From Siderastrea radians (taxonomy: Eukaryota; Cnidaria; Anthozoa; Scleractinia; Rhizangiidae): a stretch of 64,000 nt of DNA. Where the stretch lies: contig OZ024892.1 in the NCBI GenBank assembly GCA_964017195.1, forward strand, positions 12,534,071-12,598,070, given 5' to 3'. The translations under genes and the position numbers were made by a program. Of the stretch, positions 11,511 through 20,446 are shown piece by piece. The notes under the pieces are model-generated. The model was not told where the DNA came from, did no database searches, and was given only the letters and a program-made list of their open reading frames with translations. The number at the start of each line of letters is the position of its first letter. The first letter of the stretch is position 1.

Positions 11511-11752
11511 CTCAGCAAGTTGCAAAATGGACGCTCGGGAGTTTACGGTTTCTTCTTTCTTGTGACCACCACTGACACGCAATTGCTTATCTTGAATACC
11601 AGAGATGTTACAAAGTTACTAGATCATCTATTTTAGCCGATATATTGGCAAAACAGAAATGTTTAGTACAGTTTTGATGGCATTTTCCAGGCAGCTTTGT
11701 GTAATGTCCTGGCGAGTATTTCGCAATTTTCAATACAGGTGCGGATCAAACT

Positions 11753-12115
11753 TTTGCTTCTCGTGACTCCTGATTCAGTGAAATCGTCAATTTAAATAGC
11801 CTATGATGCGTGAAATATAATGAAGAAAACGCCAGCAGTAACAGTTTGGATTGTTAACACCGGGAAGGTAATTAGCACTCGACGTAAAGTGCTGGAAGTC
11901 CTACTCTATCGAAACTTCTCTGCACATGATACCTGTTATCGTCTCTAACGAAGCCGCTCAAACTTTTGCCTCTCGTGACCCTTGATTCAAAGGAATCGTC
12001 AATTAAAATAGCCTATCCCAAGTATAATACAATGAAGAAAACGTCGGTAGTCACAGTATGTTGTGTTAACACTGGGAAGGTAATTAACACTCGCAGAAAA
12101 ATTGCTGGAAGCAGT
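11753..12115 (+). repeat. local tandem duplication (~160 bp x 2)
   Basis: About 11753-11915 and 11964-12113 align with moderate divergence. Shared words include CTCGTGAC, GAATCGTCAATT, TAGCCTAT and GGGAAGGTAATTA.CACTCG. No gene is apparent in it. Confidence 0.6.
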
Positions 12116-12415
12116 ATCGAAACCAACCGAGGACATGTTTAGAAGCACTCCTGATGCGGCAGACGTCTGTGTGCTCAAGCAGACTCAAGGTTAGTAGTCT
12201 TGTGTTTTCGAAGTTTCCCTTTTTACGATGATGGGTAGACACAATCTGTTTTTATCTGGGAATGTATTTTTTGTGTTTAGATGTTTTAAAAGAAGTCTGA
12301 ATAAAGAGAACTGCATAAATAATGATGAATAAAATCTGATGGAACGATTCCTAGGTAAGGGGGGGGGGGGGTGAGGGAAGGTGAGACGAAGAAACCAGCG
12401 TTGTATAATAACATA

Positions 12416-12592
12416 CAGTAGAATCCTGATTTCTCAATCTCTCCGTTTCTGAAAACTCCCAATAATTCGAACCAAAACTGGCTTCCCTTCCCCAGTCAAA
12501 GACTGTAATTTTACCCCCGATTTTTCAAACCACCAGATAATTCGAACCAATTTCCTTTTCCCCAGGAGGTTCAAAAAATCGGGATTCCACTG
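12416..12592. mobile_element. pogo/Tigger-type MITE (177 bp)
   Basis: It begins CAGTAGAATCCTGATTT and ends AAATCGGGATTCCACTG, imperfect inverted repeats, and is flanked by TA at 12414-12415 and 12593-12594. The TA duplication and CAGT..GAATCC ends fit non-autonomous pogo/Tigger elements. Internally it has two direct copies of AATTCGAACCAA. Confidence 0.65.
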
Positions 12593-13190
12593 TATCTTCG
12601 AGATTGGGATTAACCAATACAAATTGTCGAGATAATTGCGGGATTATCTAGCTATCTTGCCCTTTTAATATATCCCCTTTATATTTCTACAAGAAAAGGA
12701 AATAGTCCTTTATTGATCAGGCTTGTTTGGAATTTTAATTCCAGTGTTACTTACATTGCTTGCAATGTTGATGTTTTTGTCATGTGACTGACATTCTGTC
12801 CTAAAGGTCTTGATACTATAGGACATTAATTTTGTCTTTCAACTATCAGTAGTCCAAATTTGTTGCAACTTAAGTTGGAAGAAAAATTGCTCGGTGTTCT
12901 ATTTCTTTTAATGTGTAAAATCCAGAGTGATGTACATGTAGTGATGAATACTTTAGAATTCTTCATTTATTAAAATAATTTTAATTATTTTTTACAGGTA
13001 ACAACTTGTGCGATATCTGCCTTTAAGACCTTATATCCATTTTTGCTTAAAAAAAAATGATTATTTTGATTGACTTTTTGCACCTGAGGCTACATATTGT
13101 CTGCACTTTGCCTGCTGTAGTTATTTGATTTTGTTACAATACAGTGACTTCTACCAAGTATCTTCAAGTAGAAAACATAACCCTTAGTTA
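12593..13190. other. non-coding
   Basis: AT-rich sequence with no ORF of interest and no recognisable RNA gene. Confidence 0.5.
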
Positions 13191-13740
13191 AATCTATTGC
13201 ATTCATGTAATTAGTATCAAATCTTTAGCTTATTTACATATAGATACTTTCAGATTTGTGAATAAAAATGTATAACAAAAACAAAATTGAGCCAAAAGTA
13301 AGCCCAAGCATGTATCTATTTTATTGTCAAGTAGATATTTGTCATGTACTATCACATACCTTAAGTTAACCCTTTCACTCCCAGTCACAGGTGGCCAAAA
13401 TAAAAATTCAAGAAAATGCGTAATTTCATTTTTTTTTTATTTCCCAAACAAACAGTACCCTGCAAAAGTACTTGTCACACCATAGGATTCGGTCCACAGA
13501 CTCAAGAGTTAGCACTACATCACGTGTCTCCATAATTGACCCCAGGAGTAAAAGGGTTGTTAATAGAATCTATTGCTGTGATGGAATTTGTATCAAATCT
13601 TTAGCTTATTTGCATACAGTTACATAGTTGCATGTTCAGATTCATGAATAAAATACATAAAAATAAAATTGAGTGAGCCCAAGTATGTAACTAAGTTAAA
13701 TTATCATGTACATTATCATGTACTATCACATACATTTACA
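13190..13740 (+). repeat. ~180-bp direct duplication split by a TTAA-flanked MITE
   Basis: About 13190-13365 and 13562-13740 are direct copies sharing GTATCAAATCTTTAGCTTATTT and ATCATGTACTATCACATAC. The MITE between them is annotated separately. Confidence 0.6.
13370..13559. mobile_element. MITE with CCCTTT ends and TTAA duplication
   Basis: It starts CCCTTTCACTCCCAG and ends GGAGTAAAAGGGTTG, with TTAA at 13366-13369 and 13560-13563. The TTAA target duplication fits a piggyBac-type non-autonomous element. Confidence 0.55.
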
Positions 13741-14482
13741 TGTATTTGCTTAATAATTAACAGTAATGTGGATATGATATTATAATATCTAGTGGTTCTT
13801 GTAATGAATAGAAACTGAGCAATATTTGTTTTTAACAGCTGTTTCATTATTTTGATCTAGATTGCTGTGAAGACCCCTACAGTTGCTTTCAACACGTGGT
13901 TTGGGACTATTCTCGTGAGATTCCTGAGCCTCCAAAGGTTTGTTGCTGAGATAAGTACTTTGGTTGCAGACAGGATTTTTCACTTTGATTAGCATGCTGC
14001 ACACAAAGATTTACTGCTTTCCTTTTCATAAAGTGGCGGGGTCTGTCATGTAAGGAGACATGACCTGTAGCATACAATGGAGGAAGAGATGTTGGTTTCT
14101 GAGCCCTGATCTATGTAATTCTTTTGAACTGTGTTTGTTTAACATTGCTAGCCATCATTATTGTAGTAGTTACATTTAGGACGCGAATACCTGTATATCG
14201 GTTGTTGTCCATAAAATTTGTTACTCAGCAACAGAAACAGTGTTGTGCTACCATAACAACTTGTATGATATGATGAGAAACTGTCAACAGTCATCCATAA
14301 TAATAACCAGGGATGCATTATGATGTTGAAAATTTGTCAGTCTTTTCTGTGTTATACTCAACAGATGTGTTCTCAAACATTTGTTAACCAGCAACAATAC
14401 TCGTCTAGTGTTGTGCTACAGTTATTGCGTAGTTCCAGAAAAAATCGATACCCACCCCCTGGAAGGTCATTAGAAATTCCTA

Positions 14483-14487
14483 GGGGG
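14483..14487. repeat. BEL target-site duplication (left)
   Basis: GGGGG directly before the left LTR, repeated at 42012-42016 after the right LTR. Five bases is the usual duplication length for BEL/Pao. Confidence 0.8.
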
Positions 14488-14772
14488 TGTCGAGTAGACT
14501 TCACTCAAGAACTATTATGAACAGACTTTATTCATTGGATTTGTTTTCACTGTAAATATGTAGTTGCGAACATTGCGGTCAGCGGTTATGACTTTTAAGA
14601 TAGAACCCATATGCAAGGCACATGGTTTAGGTTTTCGTTCTTGTTAGGTTTAGGCCGCCATTACTACAGTTGTTGTTCTTATTTGATGTGATTTCTACGG
14701 CTTGAAGCAATACAATGCTATTCTGATCATCTCTGCCTACACTCTTTGATTACTACTCGTGTTTACGCGACA
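14488..14772 (+). repeat. left LTR of the BEL element
   Basis: 285 bp, TGTCGAG...GCGACA. It is identical to the right LTR except at 14609. The primer-binding site follows after four T residues. Confidence 0.93.
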
Positions 14773-14776
14773 TTTT

Positions 14777-14794
14777 TGGTGCCGGGACCAGGAT
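14777..14794 (+). promoter_or_regulatory. BEL primer-binding site
   Basis: TGGTGCCGGGACCAGGAT follows the left LTR. TGG at its start matches the complement of a tRNA CCA end. The priming tRNA cannot be named without a search. Confidence 0.65.
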
Positions 14795-15757
14795 ATGGCA
14801 GAGACTCTCGCAAAACTTCAAGCCTCTCGAGCGGGCTACCGAGCTCATCTGACACAAACACGCAAGAAGGCGCCGCAAATAATGGCTAAGGAAACGCCGA
14901 GTGAGCCTGGCCTTGTCTCACTAAACAACATTCTGGAGCAACTGGCCAGAAAGAAGTCAATTCTCAAGGAGCTAGACGAAAAAATCGCCGCCTTACTAGA
15001 AGATCCGGCTGAAATCGAAAAGGAGATTTTCGACACAGAAGTAATTCAAGAGGACATCGATGCAACCTCTTCACAGATAGGTAGTTTTATTCACCATTCA
15101 TTATCTGTTAAGCAAACTCCTCCTCCGAGTACTTCTCAGCCTAATCAGGCCAATACATCTAACCAGGGAACGCCCCCAGTTGTAACACTCGCCGCCGAAA
15201 ACACACAAGCGCCTCCTGGGACCTCATCACACTCTAGTTATGCAGGGACCTCTGCACCTCAAGGAACTCTTAATGAAACAACCGCTAGCGGAACCCCTCA
15301 AGCCCCTCAAATTTTCTCAGGCGCACAACCACCCTTGCAAGTCCTACCGGCAGACATACCAAACGCTATGCAAACCCTATCAAGTAACCAGGCCGGTTCT
15401 TCTAACCATGGTAGTCGTCTCCCCAAACTGAATCTTCCAACATTTACGGGAAACCCACTTCACTGGTGTACGTTTTGGGATTCCTTTGAAGCGTCAGTCC
15501 ACTGCAATGCAAATCTAAGTGGGGTACAAAGGTTTAGCTATCTCCAGGCCCAGCTAGTTGGGGATGCATCCAGGGCTATAGCTGGCTTTCCCCTCACCAA
15601 TAGCAATTACGAACAAGCTGTCAATCTACTCAAGGAGCGTTTTGGCCAGCCCAGCAAAATTACTAACGCACACATGCAAGCCCTACTGGATCTTCCAAGC
15701 TCCTCTTATCACTTAACAAGCCTGCAATCGTTCTATGATTCCATGGAAAGCCATGTG
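14795..15757 (+). pseudogene. BEL gag-pol, 5' part (321 codons), truncated by insertion
   Basis: The ATG at 14795 directly follows the primer-binding site and is preferred over the in-frame ATG at 14759, which lies inside the LTR. The protein begins with a charged coiled-coil-like region (residues about 1-95), then a Ser/Pro/Thr-rich linker. From about residue 215 it has the DUF1759-type gag region of BEL/Pao (LPKLNLPTFTGNPLHW). The virus-like element enters after the His-Val codons CAT GTG (15752-15757). The frame then runs 28 more codons into the insertion before a stop at 15823-15825. Confidence 0.85.
15752..15757. repeat. 6-bp target duplication of the virus-like element (left)
   Basis: CATGTG precedes the left terminus at 15758 and is repeated at 37071-37076 after the right terminus. 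Six bases is the duplication made by Polinton-type integrases. Confidence 0.92.
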
Positions 15758-15900
15758 AGTAGTATAACCCGACACTTTGGGACATTGAATCAAAAAGGCC
15801 TACCCCCCAACTTTTTAAACCAATGAGAGACTCGTGCCATTCCTTTTTATCATGTGATCCCGGTCAAGAGAATGGACCAATGAGGGTGGGGGTCAAAGGT

Positions 15901-16060
15901 CATTCAAGATGGCGGCTGATGGTGGGAGTGTGTTTTGGGGTAGGAGACCGCTGACCAGGAGGCAAAAAAGATCGCGGGCTCATTCAAGATGGCGGCTGAT
16001 GGTGGGAGTGTGTTTTGGGGTGGGAGACCGCTGACCAGGAGGCAAAAAGATCGCGGGCGC
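15901..16060 (+). repeat. 80-bp tandem repeat x2 in left TIR
   Basis: Units 15901-15980 and 15981-16060 both run from CATTCAAGATGGCGGCTGAT to GATCGCGGGC. Each unit holds one copy of the GCTGACC...GATCGCGGGC module that recurs at 17402 and 17511. Confidence 0.85.
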
Positions 16061-16326
16061 AGCACAACAGAAAAAAAGAGACGACCAGGAGGATGTTGGC
16101 AATGTGGCTTTTAATGACAATCATACTTTATACACGACACTGTTCTTGAAGAATCGTCGGCAAAAACATGCAAAGTTAGGAGGACGAGCTGGACGCGATC
16201 GTTCGTGGGGGTTTCTTTCTACCTTCATTTATCAGAGGAGTGAAGCAGTTTGTGGTATGTTGATGCAGCTTCTTGTCCAACGGAAAAGGTTTACGACGAA
16301 CATCTCTGTTATTTTCGGTGTGTAGC

Positions 16327-17025
16327 TCAAGATGATTCTAAACACGAGGGATCCGAGGTGCCACAGAGACCGCAACAATGTTCGTCGGGTGGGATGACAC
16401 ACCCTGCGTCTATACAACGTTGACAGGTGACACTACCCCAATTGGTATCCCAAGAGGTAGGTTTCCAAGTGGTATCGGTATCGACGGGTAAGACTTGGTG
16501 ACAAATTTTGCAGGGATCTCGAATGTCGTCGCGCTCACACCAATGAAAGGAAGGGAAGGTAAGTTTGTGTTCTTCTTTCTGCTGGATATTGGTATCGAGG
16601 CCTTGAAACCATCGATCGAGGGTCCGTTGTTTGACTTGAAGGTCTTGATTTTGTTCTTGGTAATCGGATGGGTAAGAACAGCCGGGATGAAAATGTCCTT
16701 TGCACCAGGCTTTGACAAAGGCGTGGGTGTCAATGGAGGTTTTGGGGGAATTGTTACAGAGTAGAAGTCCTTCGGTGGTTCGACGTTGTTGAAGGATGGC
16801 ATCGATATTCAAGGGGACAAAATGTTGGTAGATGGTACATGCCAGGGTGGGATTTTCTTGATGATAACGAGAATGGGCCAAGACGACTTCTCCTTTGTAT
16901 TTTTTCTTGCCGACGGTTTGCGTGGGATGATAATTCAATGGCATTTCTTCGAGGAGGAGATCGATTTTGCTACCGAGATTAAGATTGCGTATAATGCGTC
17001 GGACTTCATTGGCTAGGTCCTCCAT
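16327..17025 (-). CDS. Cys-rich zinc-binding-type protein, left TIR copy (232 aa)
   Basis: The first Met after the penton-tail fragment is at 17025 (MEDLANEV); the frame also stays open upstream through that fragment to 17151, so an N-terminal fusion is possible. The C-terminal third has many cysteines in CxxC pairs (CKICH, CQRC, CCGLC and others), which suggests two or three zinc sites. The rest has no domain I know. An identical gene lies in the right TIR (35802-36500), so the element carries two copies. Location at the ends fits a regulatory or end-binding protein, but this is inference only. Confidence 0.6.
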   Translation of the reverse strand: MEDLANEVRRIIRNLNLGSKIDLLLEEMPLNYHPTQTVGKKKYKGEVVLAHSRYHQENPTLACTIYQHFVPLNIDAILQQRRTTEGLLLCNNSPKTSIDTHAFVKAWCKGHFHPGCSYPSDYQEQNQDLQVKQRTLDRWFQGLDTNIQQKEEHKLTFPSFHWCERDDIRDPCKICHQVLPVDTDTTWKPTSWDTNWGSVTCQRCIDAGCVIPPDEHCCGLCGTSDPSCLESS

Positions 17026-17163
17026 GCTGGCTCGGGTAGGAAATGAAGGAAGGTAGGGGATGGCGTTGACTTTTTCTAGAGAGTTGAAGGGTAACGACCG
17101 TGTTGCCTGATTTGAAGGGAGCGGGTTGTCCATTGGCTGTTTGAATGTCAATGTGAATGGTGT
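17025..17163 (-). pseudogene. 3' fragment of a penton-like gene in left TIR
   Basis: The minus strand encodes DIQTANGQPAPFK.GNT..TLQLSRKSQ, matching the last ~32 codons of the penton-like gene at 19300-20352. About 75 of 86 DNA positions agree by eye. The homology starts exactly next to the internal terminus at 17164. It runs out at RKSQR, where the reading frame passes into unrelated residues. Confidence 0.75.
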
Positions 17164-17214
17164 AGTAGTAAGGGGGGTCGATATGGGACTTTGTATCGAA
17201 AAGGCCTACCCCCC
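17164..17214 (+). repeat. internal copy of the element terminus (left)
   Basis: AGTAGTA at 17164-17170 followed by TGGGACTTTGTATCGAAAAGGCCTACCCCCC mirrors the outer tip (AGTAGTA ... TGGGACATTGAATCAAAAAGGCCTACCCCCC at 15758-15808). Two weaker copies follow (about 17243-17277 and 17288-17314). The mirror copy is at 35613-35663. Confidence 0.85.
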
Positions 17215-17365
17215 ACATTCCATTCTGATGACGTCACAAAGCGATGGGACTTTGTATGGAGAAGGCCTACCCCTCGAGTTTGATAGGAATTTGGGATGGA
17301 AAAGACCCACCCCTAAACAATCAGAAGTGATGATCAGAAGTGATGACGTCATCAGAATGGAATGT
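17215..17365. repeat. 22-bp inverted repeat with TGACGTCA palindromes (left TIR)
   Basis: Arms 17215-17236 and 17344-17365 are exact reverse complements. Each contains the CREB/ATF-type palindrome TGACGTCA. The mirror pair is at 35462-35483 and 35591-35612. Confidence 0.85.
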
Positions 17366-17401
17366 TGTTGGAAATGAAGAGTTCACGTGTTTTTGTTTGG
17401 A

Positions 17402-17555
17402 AAACCGCTGACCGGTCTAGGAAAAGGAGATCGCGGGCTCAGATCAGCAAAGAGAGGACATTTCGTGACGCTTACATGACGTAGGGGAATCACCCTCTGG
17501 CTAGGGTGGGAAACCGCTGACCAGTTGGTTGAAAAAAAGGGGATCGCGGGCTCAA
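17402..17555 (+). repeat. iteron-like GCTGACC...GATCGCGGGCTCA modules 3 and 4
   Basis: ACCGCTGACCGGTCTAGG...GATCGCGGGCTCA (17403-17440) and ACCGCTGACCAGTTGG...GATCGCGGGCTCA (17513-17554) repeat the module found in the 80-bp tandem units near the tip. They lie just inside the internal terminus, as the outer modules lie just inside the outer tip. Confidence 0.75.
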
Positions 17556-17669
17556 AGGGTTGGGGTTCATACAGAGGTTTGATACCGATCGGATTTTTGT
17601 CGATACCGAGGTTCGATACCCCTCTCTTTTTTCCGATCCCGATTCGATGAGATGGTGGTGTTGGTGGGC

Positions 17670-17716
17670 AGCAGCAGCGGCGGCGGCGGCGGCGGCGGGC
17701 GCGCGCGCGCGCGCGG
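17670..17716. repeat. (GGC)n and (GC)n low-complexity run
   Basis: GCAGCAGCGGCGGCGG... passes into GCGCGCGCGCGCGCG. The same run occurs inverted at about 35112-35158. (GATC)4 lies at 17937-17953. Long ORFs here (polyalanine or polyarginine) are products of the repeat. Confidence 0.85.
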
Positions 17717-18117
17717 GGAATCGGCGGCCGCGGCGCGCGCTTGGCGCACGCTGTGGGGGAAACCAAGATCTTTTTAATGTGAGTTCGAATCCCGGTCGGG
17801 GGTGGAAAAAAACAATTTTTTTGGAAAAAAGCATGGAAATTTTTTTTTTTTTCGGGTCGAAGCGAGTAGGAGACAATGGATGGAAGAGTGTTTCTTGGGG
17901 ATTTGGGTGGGAGGGTTTTTTTTTTGGGTTAGAAGCGATCGATCGATCGATCGAGTTCGGCTCGGTTTGAAAAACAAAAATCCCTTTTTTAAAAAACAAA
18001 ACAAAAGAGAGTTGATTGATTTTATTTGGATGACACAGGTTTTTTTTTATTCATGTCAAGGTAGCCTGTGGACTCTGTCATGATCCTTCTTTTCTTCCCC
18101 TGGAGTTCTGTGTTGTT

Positions 18118-18259
18118 GTGAAGGAAACAAAAGGATCACCAAGCTGTCAACAGATTGCTTGCTTGCTTGCTTCACGTTCATTGAAATTGACTGGTGAAGG
18201 CTTCTTCTTCTTGTTTGTCATGGGCCAGAATAGTTTTGACGGTTTCGGTAATATCGTCC
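18118..18259 (-). pseudogene. orphan 3' end of the 34191-34649 gene at the inner TIR edge
   Basis: The TIR boundary cuts the coiled-coil gene of the right end at about codon 126. The left TIR therefore carries only its last ~27 codons, without a start, abutting the 3' end of the 18289-18804 gene. Confidence 0.75.
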
Positions 18260-18288
18260 CACCAGTTCTAGTGCTGATAAAGATGGTT

Positions 18289-18804
18289 TCAAGCTTGAGA
18301 CTGGATCCATTGGTAAAACAAATAGGTTTCTTGTTTGGGACAATGGTGGGTGGGTTTCGCGTGACGACCGCAGGTTAATCCTACATCAAACCCCATGGCG
18401 ATGAGTTTCTCGACTTTAGGACATCCAAAGTCTTCCAAGTTAATGCAAGGAATCTGTAGCTCGTTTAGTAGATTCTTTTCCAAATATCCTCCCTTGTAAG
18501 CTACCATGTATTGGTGTTGCGTTCTGCAACGATGATAGGCTGACTCGATCATGGTTTTGACCAGATGTTGAGGTAAGGCTTTTTCTTGCTTGCTCGATTC
18601 AAAGCGTAAGCCGTGAATATGATGGTAGATATAGTTGACCGTTTTACGATCTCGCTTTTCCAACGAGAGGTAAGGCAACTTGTTTTCCAAGAACCAGCTG
18701 AAACTCCCGTGCTGTAAACTGTAAACACCCATTTCCCTTACAATAAACGGTTGATGGTTCACTTGATACCCATCCAAATCGACAATCATACAGATTTGTT
18801 CCAT
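18289..18804 (-). CDS. 171-aa protein, possible RNase H-fold (DEDD exonuclease-like) protein
   Basis: Starts MEQICMIVDLDGY. A first acidic motif (DLDGY, residues 9-13), a central VAYKGGYLEKNLL block and a C-terminal Cys/His-rich part (CGRHAKPTHHC) are arranged as in small DEDD-exonuclease-like proteins I recall from invertebrate mobile elements. The assignment rests on pattern only, and the classical DxE first motif is not present. It is the last gene of the minus-strand block, ending 30 bp from the TIR. It diverges from the 19012 gene across a region with two TGACGTCA sites. Confidence 0.45.
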   Translation of the reverse strand: MEQICMIVDLDGYQVNHQPFIVREMGVYSLQHGSFSWFLENKLPYLSLEKRDRKTVNYIYHHIHGLRFESSKQEKALPQHLVKTMIESAYHRCRTQHQYMVAYKGGYLEKNLLNELQIPCINLEDFGCPKVEKLIAMGFDVGLTCGRHAKPTHHCPKQETYLFYQWIQSQA

Positions 18805-19011
18805 GTTGTCTTCTGTCTAAAACAGAATTGATTTGGTTTAACTGTCACCCTAAATAGGTACAGACTTGCCCCATGACGTCATAACCGTCTTTGTCGGTAG
18901 ATTGCTTGTCGGAACATGTCGAAACATACCCGTTGACGTCACAATCCACACCCACCTTGTTTTGTATATAGAAATTTTATTGCGCGCCTTTTCTAAAGGG
19001 AACGATCAAAG
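18805..19011. promoter_or_regulatory. divergent promoter with two TGACGTCA (CRE/ATF-like) sites
   Basis: The intergenic region separates the minus-strand 18289-18804 gene from the plus-strand 19012 gene. TGACGTCA occurs at 18874-18881 and 18934-18941, and TTGTATATAGAA at about 18960-18971 lies 40 bp before the ATG at 19012. Confidence 0.55.
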
Positions 19012-19230
19012 ATGGCCGGTTGTTTTCTCTATCTCTCGTCAAGTTTTAAGGATTGGTTTCTTTACAAGACACACTTGTACCTGTGTAAGCAGTTGTATGA
19101 ACCTACTGACTTACCGGAACCGACAGACGATCCTTTACAGGCGATTGAACTCTGTCAAGGGAATATCGGGCGTTGGATCGTGTTTATGGTCTGGTTGGAA
19201 ACCTGTCCGAGCGCGTTTCCTTGTTTTTAA
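19012..19230 (+). CDS. 72-aa hypothetical protein, paralogue of the 125-aa gene at 30399
   Basis: Begins MAGCFLYLSSSF about 40 bp after a TATA-like box. Its end (NIGRWIVFMVWLETCPSAF) resembles NLYRWVVFVLWLKAHPNAW in the minus-strand gene 30399-30770, so both belong to one family. It is aromatic-rich with a hydrophobic segment of about 10 residues. Function unknown. It lies 69 bp before the penton-like gene on the same strand. Confidence 0.5.
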   Translation: MAGCFLYLSSSFKDWFLYKTHLYLCKQLYEPTDLPEPTDDPLQAIELCQGNIGRWIVFMVWLETCPSAFPCF

Positions 19231-19257
19231 GGAGCCTTGGGAGGTCAAGGTCCTTAC

Positions 19258-19272
19258 ATAGGTATAAAAAAG
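19258..19272 (+). promoter_or_regulatory. TATA-like box of the penton-like gene
   Basis: AGGTATAAAAAAGG lies about 35 bp before the ATG at 19300. It would exclude the upstream in-frame ATG at 19237 as the start. Confidence 0.55.
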
Positions 19273-19299
19273 GCAACCATGGGCTATTTTGTTGTCACC

Positions 19300-20352
19300 A
19301 TGAGTTTCTACATCACCCTCCTCAGTGATCAAGCGCAAGGCACGGGTCAAAAATTTACTGCCAGACTTCCTCATTCACATTATCTGGTAGAAGATGATTG
19401 GGAAGCGGCCTTGGTGCATATCTCACACCCTGGTTTTAATCAACAATTGGGAGATCAAACCAAGCAGAATTGGACGCAAGAAGATAGTCAAAAACATTGG
19501 ATGAAAACAGATATCAGATACATACCAAAACGCGGCGATGGAACGGCTCCCATTCAAGTCACCAAACAAATCCATTTACCGCCAGGGTATTACCACAATT
19601 TGAAAGAAGCATGGATCGCCATCGGTTACGAAATGGAAAAACAACACATGGAAGTCATGATGGATATAGCCAAAATGGACGTGGACGATCAGGCTAAACG
19701 ACGAGAACTAGCCGCTCTCAACCTGGCTCAACCCTACGTGAAAATCACCAATGCCGGCATTGCCTCCGAATTAGATTCCTTGTATGTACTCATTCCAGCC
19801 AACATGCAATTTGAAATGGAATGGAAATTAGCTGGCTTGATGGGATTGGTGAAAGATGGAACGCGTACGGAACGCGTGGTCCAAGAAAAAAATTATCTGG
19901 TGAAACATATTGTGGATTACAACGATCGTCATAAATGGGAACCAACCACCGGTCCTGTAGCCAAATATCCCCCGTTGGGTCATGTTTCCGTCAGCTTTAC
20001 CCACCCCGATTTCGATTATTACTTCTTCTTGGGGCCGAATCTGAGTCGACAACCTTTTCCCAGTACGCCCACGGTCAAACCACAAGAAGGACAACAACAA
20101 CTCATGATTTACACCGATCTCGTCGCACAGAGCATTGTGGGAAATCAACAAAAAGGGTTTTTACGTACCATGGATGCCGGCAATACCGATCATCAGTTTG
20201 ATACCACGCAACGGATGTATTTTCCTCTTGGTAAAACGATCTTTGACAGCATTGCCATTGACATTCAAACAGCCAATGGACAGCCTGCTCCTTTCAAACA
20301 AGGCAACACCATCCTCACTCTTCAACTCTCCAGAAAAAGTCAACGGACATAA
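19300..20352 (+). CDS. penton/minor-capsid-like protein A (350 aa)
   Basis: The start at 19300 (MSFYITLLSDQ) matches the N-termini of the two paralogues at 27188 and 28255 (SFYVTL, then an RLP motif, then W-x-V/A-x-L). The upstream ATGs at 19237 and 19279 lie before or next to the TATA-like box. All three proteins end in a similar strand-rich segment with a leucine-rich L-x-L-x-x-x-R/K ending. From memory, this type is the single-jelly-roll or penton-like structural protein of Polintons. Unlike the other structural genes it is on the plus strand, converging on the PLA2 gene. A diverged copy of its 3' end lies in both TIRs. Confidence 0.65.
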   Translation: MSFYITLLSDQAQGTGQKFTARLPHSHYLVEDDWEAALVHISHPGFNQQLGDQTKQNWTQEDSQKHWMKTDIRYIPKRGDGTAPIQVTKQIHLPPGYYHNLKEAWIAIGYEMEKQHMEVMMDIAKMDVDDQAKRRELAALNLAQPYVKITNAGIASELDSLYVLIPANMQFEMEWKLAGLMGLVKDGTRTERVVQEKNYLVKHIVDYNDRHKWEPTTGPVAKYPPLGHVSVSFTHPDFDYYFFLGPNLSRQPFPSTPTVKPQEGQQQLMIYTDLVAQSIVGNQQKGFLRTMDAGNTDHQFDTTQRMYFPLGKTIFDSIAIDIQTANGQPAPFKQGNTILTLQLSRKSQRT

Positions 20353-20375
20353 AAACAGGACGTGGTTGTTTACAT

Positions 20376-20399
20376 GGGGTCCCCCAGGAGGGGGACCCC
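20376..20399. terminator. GC-rich hairpin between convergent genes
   Basis: GGGGTCCCCC-AGGA-GGGGGACCCC forms a perfect 10-bp stem with a 4-nt loop, 24 bp after the stop of the penton-like gene. It may act as a 3'-end or transcription-blocking element; role inferred. Confidence 0.5.
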
Positions 20400-20446
20400 C
20401 CTCCCCCTCTCTGAGGTCCCATCAGGCCTAGCGGGGAACGACGCGA

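Larger units (their letters stand above)
15758..18259 (+). repeat. left terminal inverted repeat (~2.5 kb)
   Basis: Matches the reverse complement of 34568-37070 almost base for base. Differences I noticed are C6 versus C7 near the tip (15803 region) and CC versus TT near 17311. The inner boundary lies after GGTTTCGGTAATATCGTCC. It contains a complete Cys-rich gene, a penton-tail fragment, an internal copy of the terminus, tandem and iteron-like repeats and GC-rich low-complexity DNA. Confidence 0.93.

Noticed and set aside
16104..16325. 73-aa plus-strand ORF at the left TIR
   Set aside because: No recognisable motif or promoter and adjacent to the minus-strand Cys-rich gene; likely chance.
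17736..17803. tRNA-like sequence in the TIR (GAGTTCGAATCCC B-box-like motif, CTTTTTAA anticodon-loop-like motif)
   Set aside because: The T arm cannot pair (GTGAG against CCCGG) and no acceptor partner is found. At best a degenerate tRNA relic, far weaker than the gene at 23997-24083.
17490..17999. Long ORFs (up to 169 aa) over the GGC/GC/GATC repeats in the left TIR, mirrored at 34828-35337
   Set aside because: Products are polyalanine, polyarginine or polyproline runs in several overlapping frames on both strands, as expected from low-complexity DNA.
19237..19299. Longer start for penton-like protein A
   Set aside because: The TATA-like box lies inside this stretch and paralogues begin at the MSFY motif.
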